Both the position numbers and the translations under genes were made by a program. A stretch of DNA of 5,142 nucleotides, taken from NCBI GenBank assembly GCA_021159265.1, contig JAGGSD010000008.1, positions 1 through 5,142 on the forward strand, written 5' to 3'. Below the pieces are notes generated by a model that saw only the letters and a list, made by a program, of their open reading frames with translations, did not search any database and was not told where the DNA came from. This document shows positions 4,750 to 5,142 of this stretch, piece by piece; the first letter of the stretch is position 1; the number at the start of each line of letters is the position of its first letter. The DNA comes from Syntrophobacterales bacterium (GTDB taxonomy: Bacteria; Desulfobacterota; Syntrophia; Syntrophales; UBA6807).

Positions 4750-5142
4750 TTACTTGTGATCATAGGGTTCACATAACTCCATTAATATGCCAAAGGTTGA
4801 TTTGGGATGTGCAAACGCCACTTTGCCGTGGGCCCCGGGCCGCGGAGCTTTGTCAATTAGCGCAATGCCTTCCTTCTCCAGTTGTTTCATCGCCGCCTCG
4901 ATATCATCCACACAGATTGCAAGATGGTGCATCCCTTCTCCTTTGGAGTCGATAAACTTACGCATAATATCACCCACGCTTCCCGCCGGTGGCTCTTCCA
5001 GGGGCGACATTAACTCAAGCGAGCTTTCCCCGATATCCACGAAAGCCATCGCCGCCCCCATTTCCTCTTCCCTGCTAATTGGCGTTGAAGTTAGACCAAG
5101 CACATCTTTATAAAAAGATACCGCTTTCTCGATATCCTTAAC
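4750..5142 (-). CDS. Methylmalonyl-CoA epimerase-like VOC protein, N-terminus cut by window edge
   Basis: The frame is open to the window end and gives 130 residues beginning VKDIEKAVSFYKDVLGL. Homologues have only about 10-15 residues before this (the IxHIGIAV strand with the first metal-binding His), so most of the gene is here. The two-module VOC fold is visible: VDIGESSLELMSP (35-47), then GMHHLAICVDDIEAAMKQL (70-88) and PRPGAHGKVAFAHPKSTFGI (100-119), ending LMELCEP. The Glu in SLEL, the His of MHHLAI and the Glu of LMELCEP match the expected metal ligands. Methylmalonyl-CoA epimerases interconvert the (S) and (R) forms between propionyl-CoA carboxylation and the B12-dependent mutase. 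The order epimerase, dehydrogenase, etfB, etfA suggests acyl-CoA or propionate metabolism. A related epimerase or lyase of the VOC family cannot be excluded. The GTG at 5101-5103 is internal. Confidence 0.9.
   Translation of the reverse strand, partial: VKDIEKAVSFYKDVLGLTSTPISREEEMGAAMAFVDIGESSLELMSPLEEPPAGSVGDIMRKFIDSKGEGMHHLAICVDDIEAAMKQLEKEGIALIDKAPRPGAHGKVAFAHPKSTFGILMELCEPYDHK

Overview
The window reads as a piece of an anaerobic bacterial chromosome. AGGAGG-type ribosome binding sites are strong and base composition is moderate. An acyl-CoA dehydrogenase sits beside electron transfer flavoprotein (ETF) genes and a methylmalonyl-CoA epimerase-like gene. That combination is common in fermenting or syntrophic Firmicutes (Pelotomaculum/Desulfotomaculum-like) and in some Desulfobacterota. 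The lineage is inferred; no rRNA or other taxonomic marker is present.

Right part (about 1634-5142, all minus strand, so read right to left): a methylmalonyl-CoA epimerase-type VOC protein cut by the window edge, then an acyl-CoA dehydrogenase, etfB and etfA. The last three are tightly packed: the etfB Shine-Dalgarno overlaps the dehydrogenase stop codon, and the etfA Shine-Dalgarno follows the etfB stop by a few bases. The dehydrogenase would oxidise an acyl-CoA and pass electrons to the EtfAB heterodimer. The epimerase points to propionate, methylmalonyl or branched-acyl metabolism. The dehydrogenase lacks the usual catalytic glutamate at both known positions, so its substrate and mechanism are open. 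The EtfB cofactor loop is not the AMP type and resembles that of electron-bifurcating ETFs. A 14-bp perfect hairpin lies just after etfA.

Middle part (about 600-1630): no intact gene. It holds two decayed insertion-sequence remnants almost abutting in opposite orientation. One is the C-terminal end of an ISAs1-family DDE transposase on the minus strand (about 806-1105). The other is the C-terminal end of an IS200-like/REP-associated Y1 transposase on the plus strand (about 1121-1453). Both seem to have lost internal segments in frame. Short palindromes and a degenerate CTGAAGG-like repeat tract fill the rest.

Left part (24-about 600, minus strand): pgpA, phosphatidylglycerophosphatase A of phospholipid synthesis, with an AT-rich possible promoter and a 15-bp palindrome in front. 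Its start is ambiguous: the only good ribosome binding site stands before a CTG codon, exactly where homologues usually begin. I saw no clearly undescribed multi-gene system; the unusual dehydrogenase/ETF pair is the most interesting content.
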